A DNA stretch of 64,000 nt, from assembly GCA_033439295.1 (NCBI GenBank), contig JAVTLE010000001.1, forward strand, positions 868,001 through 932,000, in the 5' to 3' direction. The number at the start of each line of letters is the position of its first letter. Within the stretch, counting starts at the first letter, position 1. The DNA is from Deuterostichococcus epilithicus (taxonomy: Eukaryota > Chlorophyta > Trebouxiophyceae > Prasiolales > Stichococcaceae). A program made the position numbers and the translations under genes. Shown here piece by piece: positions 11,385 through 23,500 of this stretch. The notes under the pieces are model-generated. The model had not been told where the DNA came from. It worked only from the letters and a program-made list of their open reading frames with translations, and searched no databases.

Positions 11385-14300
11385 TCAGGCCAGGTAGACC
11401 TGCTTGACGTCGGCAGCGCCAAAGGCGGCGCCGCACCCCGGGCACTTGCGGTGCCGCGTCTCCAGGTTTTTCTGGATGCACTGCTGGCAGAACAGGTGCC
11501 AGCACTTTGTGATGATGCAGTCCTTCTGGCGCGCGTCGCACACGCCGCACCGCAGCAGCTTCCGCTGCGCCGCCACCTGCAGAAGTGCCAGACGTTTCGA
11601 ATGTCAGGACTGTGAAAGATTTGTCTTGAGGGGCATTGAAGCAAGGTCTGGGTGGCAGCGCCGGAACACGGAAATTGAAGCATGCTCTGTGTGGCAGCGC
11701 CGGAACACAGAAATGCAGTGGGCAGACAGTGGCCTTGAAGGGCTTGTCGTGAGTGGTAGCAGCTGCGGCAAGGCGCCCAGCCGACACCGCATGGTTCCTG
11801 AATTGCATGGTTTATTGCAAAGCGCGCCTCGTCTCGGAGCACGGCATCTGCGCCTCCGGCGGAGTCGAACTTGCGCAGCCGTTCCAGTTTCGCCTGCAGC
11901 CCCTGCAGCAGCACAAGGTTCGGAGTTGTTCAGAGTGGTTCCGGGCTGCGACTTTTGGGCAAGCGGGCGCAGCGTGCTGCCATGCACAGCGACGCCCCAC
12001 AGGTGCCTCCCGCCAGTGTCGACCCCGTTGGAACCCCGGACACAGCGCTGGACACCTCAGGCGCGCCTGCACCCCAAGATCGGTGTCATCCTAATTTTGC
12101 GTCTCATGACTCGAGAAGAGTTCAGAAGAACCCACCTTGTGATCCTCCTCCAGGCGCTGCCGTTTGGTCTTTTCCCGCGACGCCCGCTCCGCCTCATCGT
12201 CGGCCTGCCGCTTGGCGGTCTCAGCAGCGGCCGTGGCGGCTTCCGCCGCCGACCGCCGCTCTGTGAGTGCCGCGTCCCGTTCGCGCGCCTCCCGTTGCGC
12301 GGCCTCGAGCTGGGCGCCCACGTGGCGCGCCGCCTGCCGCGCCGCCGCCGCCTCGTCGTTCAGCGCCTGTCGCACAAGGGATAGGTCACCGTCAGTGTTT
12401 GCCATGTCGAGCACCGTTGTCAGTGGTGACCTTAGAGGCAGCGGGGATTGATTGCATGCCTGCGCCTGTCGCCCGCCTCGCTGCCACCGCCTGTTGTCGC
12501 AAAGCACAGCCCGACCTCGTCACAGTCGGGCAAGAGGTGGCACTGTGGCGCCGCGTTCAAGTCTGCATGAAGTGCAATCTCGATTCAAGCACTTCGAAGC
12601 TGTGCCCCCCAAGGCGACCCAGCCGCCGAGCCCGGCTGCATCAGCGACCTACGTGCTGGAGGATGTCTGTCCCTGCTCGACATGTCTGCACCCGGGGCTG
12701 CTGTGGCCGCGAGAAGCTGCCGGCACAGCCACGACACCAGGAATGCACCCAGGTGCTCGTCTTTCCGACTCATAAATTCCTCCTCCAGCTTTCGCTCGTG
12801 TCCTGCACCTCCCGAGCTTTGCAACCGCAGCTGTGGCGCTGCACCCGGTGACCCGCTCCTGCGGGCTGCCGGCAGCAGGAGCGGGTCTGCCGGCCGCAGG
12901 AGCGGGTCTGCCCCGCTCTTCGACTCTTCCCTGTCACTGCTTTGCAACATCAAGAGGGCTTCCTGCTTCCTACCTGCAGCTGGCGCTGCAACCCGGCGAC
13001 CTGCTCCTGCAGGCTGGCAGCCGCAGCCTGCGCCTCCTTCGTGCGGACGCCCGCCCGCTCCGCCTCCGCCACCGCCTCCTGCGCCTGCTGCACCGCCTGC
13101 ACAAATGAGGTTCTGCTGAGAACGCGGGTCGCAATGGACTTGAAGGGTCATATAATGAATCCGCGGTCTTTCGAACACTGTGACAAGGCGCCGACCCCTG
13201 CTGCACCGCCTCCTGCGCATAAACAACTGCTGTGCCACCTGCGGCGGAGGGGCCGGGACATCCTCAGGCTTGCAAAGAGAGAGTTCCTCCTGCGTGCTTT
13301 CTGCACCGCCAACCGCGCGGGACGCCCAGACCATGTGTCCACATATGTGGGTCAAGCTGTGCTAGAGGCCTCCTCGTTATGGAGCAGGGAGGAACATGGC
13401 GCTGGCATGCGTGCCATGCCACATTTGCAAGCTGACCACCTAGGGACCCGCCCGCGTGCATAGAACTCCATGCCACAATCATTCACCGGAACCAAATGCT
13501 GGGGGCGCGACAAACATCGTCAACAGCGACTGCGCGTCTATTGTGCAAGTCGCTGCTGGACCGTCCCCACGCCCACAGCCTGCCGGTCCAGGTGCTCTGC
13601 ACCGACCCTCTTCAAAGGTTTGTCCAAGTACATGCTCAAGAGTTGCGGTGGCAAAACCCTGCCTTGACGCGCTCCGCGACCACATCATTGTTGACGCGGT
13701 CGTTGTCAGCCAGCTGCGCCAGCAGCCGCCCGTTCTGCCCCTGCATGTCCTCGTAGGCGGCGCCTATGGACTCTATCTCCGCAATGTACGCGTCGCTCTC
13801 CTCCTGCGGCAGATGAGATGATCATATGAAAGCGAGGGTTTGAGGTAGCAGATTGGTGCCGTGCGTGTCCTGCCCCCGCATGCCCTCGAGCGCGACGCCA
13901 CTGGGTTCCATCTCCGCGATGCATGCGTCTGATCCCTTCTGCATGGGCAGGAACACCAGTTCCTATTGGCGTTGGCGGCGGTGCGAGATCCAGCACTGAT
14001 GGTGTCCTCACACGCGGCGACCATCAGTGTTTTGGGTTTTAGGGTTTAGGGTTCGCCCATGAAACAATCTCCACTCTCTGCAATGCACACGTCGCTGTGC
14101 AGGATGGCAGAAACAAGAATCAGCGCGGCTAGTGTGCACTCAGGGCGCCTCGGCAGCAACGGCCAGCGGCACACGCGGCTCGAGCAATGCTGCAGCGCAT
14201 TCTGGCGCCGCGCCTGCCGCAAGCCAGGCACCCCCCGCCCCTCACCACGAGTGCCAGCCTCTCTCCTGGTGCATGGAAGTGACGATTCTTCCCTTTATTC

Positions 14301-17300
14301 AGCGTTGCTGGGGTTCGCCCCCCTCGATGGCGTCCAGCTGGGCGCACAGCTTCCCCTCAGCGCTCCTCGTGGCATCTTCAGCAAGAATGTCAGAAGGCAG
14401 AACAGCTCTCCAGTACCTTGGCGGCGGCCAGCTGGGCGCGCAGGTCGGCGATGCTGGACTGCAGGCCCACGGCCTGCGCTGCGAGGGCGTCCCGCTCACG
14501 GCGCAGCGCCTCCTCCGTGGCGGCCGCCGCTGCCTCCGCCTCCGCCAGCCGCTCGGACGCCGCGTCGCGCGCGCTGCCGTTGAGCTTCGCCGTCGCCGCC
14601 TGCGCACATGCGGACGCGGCAGCACATGATGCGGTGCTTGCGTGGCTCGAATGCGGCAGCGCCGTGCAGCTGCACACCCGCAGATCGGCAACCATGTACG
14701 GGAGGGGTCTGACAGGGGCAGCTGGGGGCCATGGCGGAGCAGTGCCAGCCGCTTTCGAAACTCCGATCTACTTATCAAGTTCGGCTGGCTGTGAGGTTTT
14801 GCTTGTGTGTGTCGTCCCACCTGCAGCTCCTTCTTGAGCTTGGCTTCGCTGGCCCGCAGGTCCGTGGACGCCTGGCCGTCGTCCACCGCCCGCAGCGCCT
14901 CCACCTGGATACGAGGTTACAAGGTTGGTTGATCATACAAACTGATGCAGCTGTCGCAATGCGACTGTCTCACCGGTGCGAGAGCGGCAGAGGTTGCATC
15001 GTGAACGGGCTTGGGTGTCTCCTTGTGTCCCCCCCCCAAACACACAATGCTGCGGAGCCGCCCGAGCTGCAGCTTGACACCCACCGGACGCTGAACAGTC
15101 CCAGGACCTGTGACCCAGGCAGGTGGCGCGAAAACCTGCGCAGCTCCCTGAGGGTGCACTGCGGTTCAGGGACGACGCGCACAGCCCCGCCAAGGTGTGG
15201 ACCGGAAAGTCTTGCACGCCCTGCCCATCGGCGCTAGCAGCGTCCCTCGTGGCGCTGGGATCCTGATACCAAGGCGGGCAACAGAATGAGGAGGCGGCAC
15301 GGCCCGAGCACCGCTCCCACCATGATGCGCAGGTCATCTCCGGCGGCGGCCGCCTCCACAGCCTCGGCACGCAGGACGTCCGCTGCGCTTTTCTGCTCCG
15401 CTGCGCACGCCTCCGCCAGCCGCACCGCCTCGTCCCGCTCCTGCAGGCGGACGAAGCAGGGTTTGGATAAGGCGCATCAGCGAGGGCGGCACCACACGTT
15501 GGCACCCTGGCCTTGTTCTTGAGTCCAGATCATCCAGACTGGCACACTGGCAACAAGCTCTGCAGTGGGTGTGGCGCTGCCGCTGGGCCGATGCTCTGTG
15601 TGCCCCCGTGCCCGTCATGGCCGTTCATGCCACGTTGCATTTGGTCTGTGTCTCCGGGATGCCTTCTGCAGGGGTGTCCTCCATCGGGCTAGCGAAGCAA
15701 GTGCGGGGGAGCTGATGTATGCTGCAAGGGCAGGCGCCTGCGCTTTGTGCCTCGCCTTGAGCGCGGCTCGGGCGGCGGACGCCTCCGCTGTGAGGGCCCC
15801 GGAGGCGGCAGCGGAAGCCCGGTGCCGCGCGACCGCCACCTCCAACCCCTTGTTCTGCTTCTGCAGCGTCGCCAGCATCGCCTGCGTCCCGGGAAACAGT
15901 CAGCGGTCGGCATCCTCGCCCACACCCACGCTGGCACTGAGCTTGCGGCATTGCAGAGCCGCCTGGAGTGTGCTGCTTTTTTGCAGCAGTGCTGCAAGGA
16001 CGCATGCGCTCAGGCCTGTGAGCCCTTCACAGCTTTGCAGCTGTTGAAAGCCCAAGCACCGTGACCACGCAGCCCTAAGTAAGACTTCGTTGCCATGCAC
16101 GTGGCGGTGCTGGCCGCTCTCGTTCATGCCAGCAGCATCCGTCAACCAGTCCGAAAAGTGCGAAAGCAGCTACAGCCGCTCTCGATTCCCATGTCACACC
16201 GGAAGGAACGCCGGTGTTCCCAGCGCCAGGCTTGCAATGCACTCGATGCACCATGACAGTCCTCCAGCACCCTCACAACTCCTCCTCGCCTGCCCTGCGC
16301 GAGGTCCCTGGATCCTCACCTGCATTTCGGACACCGTTTTGTGGGGGGCGCCGGCGGCGGCCGAGATCGCGTCGCGCTGCGCGGAGTCCCGCTCCTGCCG
16401 CGCCACCTGCAGCGCTGCCGTAACCTCCGCGAGGCGCGCGTCGCAGTGCGCTAGCTGCGCCCGCGTGTGCTGCGCCTGCTCCACCTGTGCGCATGACGAT
16501 TGGGGTTTAGGTAGACTTTAGGGTTTAAGTCTAGGGTACAGGGGTTGTTGCCAGACCAAGACCAGCAGGAGGACACCTGGGGGCGTGATACAGGCATGGA
16601 CCCTCGAGCGCTGTCCAGAGGCTGTGCTCTGAGGCCTGGAAGCGATGCTGGCAGGGAGAGGCGCGGGCCCATGTGCAGGCGCTGGTGCAGGGACAGTTGT
16701 TAATCCTAGATCCTGACAGAGTCTTGACGTGTGCGGGCGATTGGGGTCGACAGACACAGAGCGGAGCGCGCCTGCATGAGCAGGTCATGGTCGCGCCGCC
16801 GGAAGCTCTCCAGCTGGTGGTGCAGCCCGTCGATGATGCCCTGCTGCCGGTCCAGCTCCGCCAGCATGCCCTGCAGCAAGAATGCGGGGCTCGAACCTCT
16901 CAGCACCGACGCATCTGGGTCGTGCACCGACGGTTGCGGGAGGACCAAGCAGGAAGGCAGCAGACTCTGTTGGCCTTTCGTCTTGCCCGCACAGCGCCGC
17001 TGTTGCCCGCGGGAGGGCACGCTGTGCACGGCGAATGGCAGCCCGCAAGCAGCAGTTCACAGCGACTGGCGGCGCTTGCAGCTTTCGCCTCCCCACGGAG
17101 CGTGCTGCACACGCGCGTCTGCCGGGTCGCTCCCGCCGGAGAGCGGGCTCAAGATACGGAGTGTCCGAGGACGTGCACGCGGTCACACGGCGCCCGCAGC
17201 AGCCGCGCACACCTGGGCTCGGCGGTCCAGTTCCCGGTACAGCCGCGAGCCGGCGACTGCCTCATCGACCTTCAGCCCCGACTTCAGGGCCCGCACCTCC

Positions 17301-20108
17301 CTGCATCAGTGGGACCACAGAGGCGTCACCTGCCAGCCGCCGTGCACTGATGCACGCCTTGGTGTGGCAGCGCCCGCAGGCCAGAGTTCAGCGCCCGCCC
17401 CTTCCTGCGCGCCTTCCCTTCAATGCTAAGTGTGTGCCGCTGTCATGCCAGATGCCAACACCGGGCGAAGGTTCCGGCTTGTGCATGCAGGAGATTGCCA
17501 CAACCACTTCGCCGGCCGTGCGTCCATTGGGGCGGCGCACGGCCCCCAAAGGCACATGGGGAATACCACATGCGGGTGCATGCGCAACAGGGACATGCAC
17601 CACTGGCTGCACGTGCAGCCGGATTCCCTGTCGACCGTTCCACACAGGGGAAATGACGGTTCCGATGGCAACCCACTTCTGCAGCTTGTGAACGGCGTCG
17701 CGCTCCGCGCCCACTTCTGCCGTTCTCCTATCCAGCAGCTTCATCGTCTGCTCCGCCGCCACCGCCGCCTCTATCTCCGCGACGCTCTGCCCCGCGTTCG
17801 AAGCCTCCCTGCGCACGTGAGGCGCCGCAGTGTGTTGAGGCGTGTCTCGTGGCACGACCGCCGCGCCCAAAGGAGGCGATTGCTCGTGCCCGACCCCAGC
17901 AGTCGCCCCAGCGGACATGAGTGCAGCCCTCGGCATGTGAGGCAACTGCCTGTGGCAGCAGCGCCCCACACCAGCGGGCGGTCTCCAGGCCCGGCGCGCT
18001 CACCGCTTGACGGCATTTGCGGGCGGGGCGGGCGCGGCGGCGCCGGCGCCGGCGGCCCCGGCCTCCTGCGCGGCAGAGGACGCCGTGCGAGCCATGACCA
18101 GCTTGCGCTGCGCGGCCCGCAGCTCCTCGCACCGGTCTGCCAAGTCGTTCTGCAGGTCCTGCGCAAGACAGGGAGGGAGGCTGCACGCCGTCAGCTCGAC
18201 ACCCGTTTGAGTGCTCGCCTGACCACAAGCTACAGCGGCGTGCAGCGTGCTGCAGCAGCCCCGCCGGGTCGGTCTGCAGGTCCTGCACTCGAGAGAGTGA
18301 GGCGAGCCGTCATCAGGAAGCTCGACATGACCAGCTTGCATTGCGCGGCCCCGCAGCTCCTTGCAACAATCTGCCGGGTCATTCTACAGGTCGTGCTTGA
18401 GGAAAGAAGGGCCGCCTCAGCTCGACTGCTTGACACGAACTGCCCTGCAGGTTCTGCATAGCTGCATGAGCAAGTTGCAGGCCGTCCAGCTCCTTCGTCA
18501 ATCAGCTACTTGGTGTGTGCGCCAACAGTGTATATGGTTGCTCACCTTGATCTGCGCCTCCTGCTTCATTGCGTGCGAGTTAGCCTGCTTCAGCTGCGCG
18601 TCGAGAGCGCGGCGCAGTGCCGCTCCTGCATCTGCCGCCGCCGTCAGCCGCTCGCACTCTGCGACAGCAGAGCGACCTTCCATCTCCAGATAAGGGACCA
18701 CTAACGCTGTGTTGATTCGATAAACTGCACATGCTAGTGCTGGTGCACATCTCAGCACTGACGAACTGTTGAACAACAATTTTGTGAACCCCGCCGGTGC
18801 ATTGCCCTGCGGGCGATACACCCTTCAGCACAGCATCCCGACTGAACCTTCCAACACCCTGAAATTTTATCCAAAACATACCTTTCTGCAGCTCCTCGAC
18901 TCGCTGCACTGCATCTGGCGGGCCCGCAGTCTCTGATTGTTGCCGCGCAGCGTCGATCTGCTGCAGCAGCGACGCTAGCGCGGCACTGGTCGCCGCCGTG
19001 CGGGCGCGCAGCCGCCGCTCGACGTCCGAGGCGCAATCGTGCAGGTCCTCCTGCCGCTCGTCAGCCTCCTGCGGTTTCAAATCGGAATTTTAATGGAATG
19101 CAGTTGCAAGAGTGGGATTGGAATGGACGCACGGGAGGCTCGCGCAGGTGCTCCTGCTGCTCGTCAGCATCCTGCAGTTATGCAAAACATGTTTTGAAAC
19201 GGCGCTCATGGCGGACTCTGAGATGAGAGCATGGGGGGCTCGCCACAAACCCGACGAGTTTCCAGCAGTTTGGACATTGGAGGCGTGGGACTTGCCAACT
19301 CGACAAGCTGGCATGGTCTGGGGTATGGGTGCTGGACCCTCCGCCAGACAACAAGTACGTCTCCCTTTCCTCCGGACAATGCAACCCGACAGGGGTTCGA
19401 ACCTGCTTCAGCCTAAGCTTCTTTCCGCCCGACACAGATGTTGCCCGCCTCTGCAGCAGCGCTCACGAATGGGTCGAACATGACGAAATGATGCGAGTGC
19501 GAGATGCACAAACATTGAGGAGGAGTGGTAGCATCCCGAAGAAATGCACCTTGCCCGCCTTGGCATCGCCGTGCAGCAGCGCTCGCAGGTACGGGTCCGG
19601 CGGGACATCGTCATCCGCAGCCGCGAGGTTGTCCGGCTGTGCGGCGACCGCGTCGCCGTCCGCCGCATCATGGCCTGGCCCCTGCAATTGAGCGGTGCCG
19701 GGCATTTGATGTCTGCATGAGTAGTGCGAGCAGTAGCTGCACTCGCAATTGCAACCGGCAGAAGGACAAGGAGTTTGAGAGAAAGGAGTTTGAGAGAAAA
19801 CAGCAGTCATTGAAAACAGCATGGCATGTGCAATGCATGTCGGTCAGTGATGAAGCGTAATTGAGGCAGACCTTAGTGGCTCGGGTGGCAAGGGCGCTGA
19901 TGTCGTCGTTGAGCTGAGACCAGAGGCTGTTGACGGTCAGCAGCGTGTCGGCGTAGGTGCCCTGCCTGGCTTCCTGCGCCTCGATGCGGCCTTCCAAATC
20001 CGTGATCTGCGCGCGCTGTACCTCGAGCTGCGCCGACAGCTTGCCATTCTGAAACTGCAGCGTCTGCAGCTTTTGCTCGGCCTTGGCCTTCTCTGCCTCG
20101 GTCGACAT
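11385..20108 (-). CDS. BRE1: BRE1/HUB-type E3 ubiquitin ligase for histone H2B
   Basis: Nineteen minus-strand exons: 20108-19872, 19681-19550, 19068-18882, 18676-18546, 18158-18004, 17808-17677, 17300-17213, 16870-16772, 16484-16320, 15881-15738, 15440-15321, 14904-14821, 14599-14417, 13803-13663, 13096-12974, 12788-12738, 12366-12136, 11902-11828, 11576-11385. Predicted 889 residues, very close to plant HUB1/HUB2. The N-terminus (LQFQNGKLSAQLEV, then LTVNSLWSQLNDDI) is the family's conserved start. Ala/Glu/Arg coiled coil fills the centre, with the conserved IESIGAAYEDMQGQNGRLLAQLA block. A C-terminal C3HC4 RING (CGVC, CWHLFCQQC, KCPGCGAAFG) ends the protein. It monoubiquitinates H2B in the nucleus with a RAD6 E2 (family knowledge). 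Four introns use GC donors. The boundaries of exon 16 (12738-12788) are the least certain. Confidence 0.93.
11635..11712. repeat. 39-bp perfect-length tandem duplication in BRE1 intron 18
   Basis: Two adjacent 39-bp units (11635-11673 and 11674-11712) start ATTGAAGCA and share GGCAGCGCCGGAACAC. They differ at only a few positions, so the duplication is recent. Confidence 0.9.
12834..12912. repeat. Inverted and direct repeat in BRE1 intron 15
   Basis: GACCCGCTCCTGC is followed by its reverse complement GCAGGAGCGGGTC, which is then repeated directly. The block 12844-12879 also resembles the neighbouring exon segment 12991-13026 (ACCCGG.GACC.GCTCCTGC core), so it looks like an exon-derived duplicate that was further rearranged. 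Confidence 0.7.
13741..14104 (-). repeat. Two intronic copies of a BRE1 exon start (acceptor side of exon 14)
   Basis: Exon 14 plus acceptor (13741-13810) recurs degenerately at about 13868-13945 (shared CATCTCCGC.ATG.A.GCGTC on the + strand) and partly at 14066-14104 (TCTGCAATGCACACGTCGCT). Offsets are about 125 and 190 bp. Intron 13 also carries, at 14320-14356, a copy of the donor-side end of exon 13 (CCAGCTGGGCGC.CAG). Confidence 0.75.
14031..14055. repeat. Interstitial telomere-like tract
   Basis: TTTTAGGGTTTAGGGTTCG, preceded by TTTTGGG, is embedded in BRE1 intron 13. The unit is the plant/Chlorella-type TTTAGGG repeat. Confidence 0.6.
16503..16537. repeat. Interstitial telomere-like tract
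   Basis: Imperfect TTTAGG/TTTAGGG units in BRE1 intron 8 (GGGTTTAGGTAGACTTTAGG and what follows). Confidence 0.5.
18092..18434 (-). repeat. Long degenerate tandem copies of BRE1 exon 5 boundary in intron 4
   Basis: About 110 bp spanning the start of exon 5 and its acceptor (18093-18206) recur at 18326-18430: ATGACCAGCTTGCGCTGCGC versus ATGACCAGCTTGCATTGCGC, continuing through GCAGCTCCT and GCCTCAGCTCGAC. A third, partial copy lies between them (18263-18296, GTCTGCAGGTCCTGCA). Spacings are about 126 and 111 bp. This is the clearest case in the window. Confidence 0.9.
19028..19596 (-). repeat. Intron 2 of BRE1 carries copies of both flanking exon boundaries
   Basis: Exon 3 acceptor side (19028-19072) is copied at 19136-19178 (GCTCGTCAGC.TCCTGC.G shared, offset about 105 bp). 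Exon 2 donor side (19546-19596) is copied at 19437-19474 (TTGCCCGCCT and GCAGCAGCGCTC shared). Confidence 0.75.
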
Positions 20109-20532
20109 GGTGAAGCTTGGCACCAGCCAATCAGAGAATCAAGTACGCAGCCACCCGCAGCCGCTGCGCAGCGGACCGCAGGCGGCTGCGGTAATGAAAC
20201 TCTAGCAGATTGCGCAACGCAGATTTGGCAATGGCGTCGGGCGGCAGTGGACACAAGGTTCTGATGGTAAGCAAACAAGTTTGCAGATGGCGATGCAACG
20301 GTCCTGCGGCCTTGTGAAGGCTCTTTGCAGACGTTAGTTAGCGTGTGGCAGCCGTCGGTGCCCCAGTGCAATCAAACAAATGAGGCTGGGCCCCTGGAAC
20401 GGGTGTCCCAAAATCGGGTTTTGACTGGTTTTGACGTGATCCTCAAAGCTTCCGGGACACGCGCAGGCTCGCAGCTCCGGGCAAATCCTGTCTGCAAATT
20501 TGGGTGGGTTTGCTCCGAGCATCATAAGTATC
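20109..20532. other. Divergent promoter region between BRE1 and TIC22
   Basis: 424 bp without a coding exon, between two start codons facing away from each other. Both promoters and 5' UTRs must lie here unless untranslated exons are further out. No clear core motif seen. Confidence 0.5.
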
Positions 20533-23500
20533 ATGTCCACGCCAGAGCGGCAGCAGCCTGGCAATCCGCTGCAACACATTCAGACCGCTGCAGGGAACCT
20601 GACCCGCGATGTGGGGCACGCGTGGGAGCAGGCTACGCGCAACCTGCAGCATGGAGTCGAAGGACTGGGCAGAACGCTGTCGCACGTCGCACAGCTGCCA
20701 CTCCAGGCGATGCAGCGGCACGGCAGCGGCATGCGCGCCCAGCCGCTGCTGCCCGGCATGGCGGTGCGTTCGCCCAGCCGGGTGCCAGCAGGGTTACCGT
20801 TAGTAACGCATGGAATTTCAAGTATTTCGCTGCATGGGTGGCATGTCATGCATCGATGGTGTGTGCATCGACACCCTCCCAGTGCAGCCCGCCAAGGTGG
20901 CGGGCGCGAGTATGACAGCTTGTTGTGCGAAGACATCTGCATTTATCAAGCATGCGCACGCATCCGGTCTGAGATGCCATCAGCAAAGGCCTGAGGCGAT
21001 CTAGTGTGGCTGCACGCAGTCGCTGTCGCTCAGTGGGCCGCACAGAGCGCAGGGCTCAAAATCCACCAGCCCGGCGCAGCCGCCCGCGGGTGTGCAGCCG
21101 CCGCAGCCGGTCTTCGAAGTCGCCTACAACCCGGAAGACATCAAGGCGCGGCTGTCTGGCGTGCCCGTGTACGCCGTCATCAACAAGAAGGAAGAATTCG
21201 TGCTCATCGCCGGCGACGCGGTGGGTGTCCCTTGAGGGCCGGCTCCCAAGTCGTCAGATGCACGCACGAGGCAGAATGGGATGAGGCAGGGCAGCTGTGG
21301 CTGGTATGTTGTGCGGTCACCGGGCATGGCCTCCAGGCACACCGGCGATGGTCCAGGGACCAGAGGTCCCCACAAGCAGGAGAGCTGGGAGAGTGCGCAG
21401 CCTGGAGACGGGTCTTTGCGCTTGTGTGCCTTACAGAACTCCCAGTTTGAGCCGCATTTTCCGAGGTGCTGAACCACGGTCGTCTCGCCCACATCGCAGG
21501 ATGACAACCAGCATCGGAATATGGGGCTGTTCTTCTTCAACAAGCAGGATGCACAGAGCCTGATCGACAAGGTAAGGGGCATTTCACCCCAGTGCATTCC
21601 GGCGCAGCGTGCATGGCCCCATCCGCCATGCCGCTGCTGCAGGCACACTCCGGGTGCTGCAGATGTGCCTGCAGCAACCAGGAACGCTCCTGGAGTGCGC
21701 AAGCCAGTGTGTCACGCGATCGGGCTGATGCACCGCGGAGCAGCAGGAGCATCGTCATGACGATGTTGGTAGTGGTGACGTCAGTCCACTTCCTGGCTTG
21801 ACGGTTGCGCCGCCGGTGCTGCAGGTTCGGGAGGGCAACCCGAAGCTCGGGAAGGAGTCACGGGTCATGCAGGTGCGCAGCAGGGTCGCAGCAGGGGTTA
21901 GAGTTCAGAGCAACACTGGAGACTGCCTCAGCTCCTAGGATGCCACGGGTACCGCCCTTGCACCTTGGGCACTGCATGCGCTGGGTGCCTGCAACCCGCA
22001 CCGTCCGCCATGGCCTGCATGCTGACGTGCTGTCTTCAGCAGCATGGCTTTCGTGTGTGGCACCCCCGGGCACCCACCCGAGCTGCAGGAGCCCCATACC
22101 TTTGCACCTGGCCATTTGGTGAGACTTGGGATCGTTGTATCCCGATCCCCATGCCACTTGCATCCAGTCCCCTCCGGCAACCGCGCCACAGGTGGGCATG
22201 GACGCGGTGTACCAGTTTGCAACGTCGCCCCGGTCGGAGACCGGCACCGAGGGCGTCATCTTCCGCTTCATGCCCGACGCCTCGCAGGTCAACGCCGCCG
22301 TGAAGGTGACTGACTTTTTCCAACAGTGTTGGGGGACGTTCGTCGTGTCTTGTAGCATGTCCAATGCGCCGCAGCAGGCGCGCCCGGGTCGGCGAAAGTG
22401 CTTCTGAGCGCCTGACGGACGGCAGTCCGTCCTTGCACGGTGGTGAGCCATGGCGTGACCGGATGCCGACGCCCGCCCTCAGCGCTGGTGATGTCGTGTG
22501 GTGGCAGTTTTGCGTCAGACCCAGGCGCTAGACCGTCCCACCGCGAGTCTTTGACATCATTTGTACTTCATGTTACCATTTCCCCATCTGACTGCAGCTG
22601 TACCAGGACGCGGGTGTGGCAGCGGAGGGCTTCACCGGCGTGCCCGTCTTCCAGGTGCGATCGGTTGCATCATAGAAGAGCCAAGCAATCGCCACGCCTC
22701 AGTGCTGCCAGATGGATGCGTTCGTCTGTGCGCTGCGCACTCATTCGCTGGGGCAGGGTGTCACACCACTGCCAGAATGCAACACTGGCCAGAGGCAGGC
22801 TGGGCGCCGTCAGAGTGCGACTCCTGAATGCAGCGCTGCTGGGACGGCTCAGCGCGAGCTCAACGTGAGGCCTGCGTTTTCTCGTGTCTGCCCCAGGCAG
22901 AGGGGCTGACGGTCAAGACGGGCAAGGCTCGCTACACGCCGCTGTTCCTGAGCAAGGCGGACCTGGATATTGCGCTCGCCAATGCCGACGGCCAGCGGTG
23001 CGCTTTTTCTTCAACAGAAGTCACTTCTTCGAATCGAACCTTCTATATTAGCGCCTCCCCTCCAAACCTCCTGGGGTCAAGGGGTCAAGCCGTGAGCCCT
23101 GGACGCTGCTCAGGCCTGCTTCCCAGACTTGCGCCGTGGTTTGACAGCAGCCCCACTCGGACTGGCCGCGTGCCGAGTCAGGTGACCAGACGGGCTTGGT
23201 GTGGCGACTTTTGGGACTGGCGACATTGGCCTGGACCGGCTTCCATGCGGCGGACAACGCCTGTTCCTTGGTCCATATCCATCGGGTCGTCCCGAGCCTG
23301 CTGTGTCTCCGCCGCACGCAGGCAAGCTGCAGAGCAGGCGTCCAACACGGCCAAGGCGACACGCGCGCAACAGGAGCTCGAAGCAGCCCGCCTGGAGGTG
23401 TGCCTTTTGTTTTTATGTTCGTCAACTTCTTCAACATTGCCTCCGGCGGCTGCACTGCGCACCCGTCGCCCGTCATTGCCAGTATCTGCAAGGGTTCTGG

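Noticed and set aside
11404-12384. 326-codon open frame on the + strand
   Set aside because: It is antisense to BRE1 exons 17-19, has no domain, and arises from GC-rich coding sequence on the other strand.
12834-12912. Possible functional RNA hairpin
   Set aside because: The inverted repeat is real but is better explained as rearranged exon-derived duplication in an intron; no conserved RNA family is recognisable.
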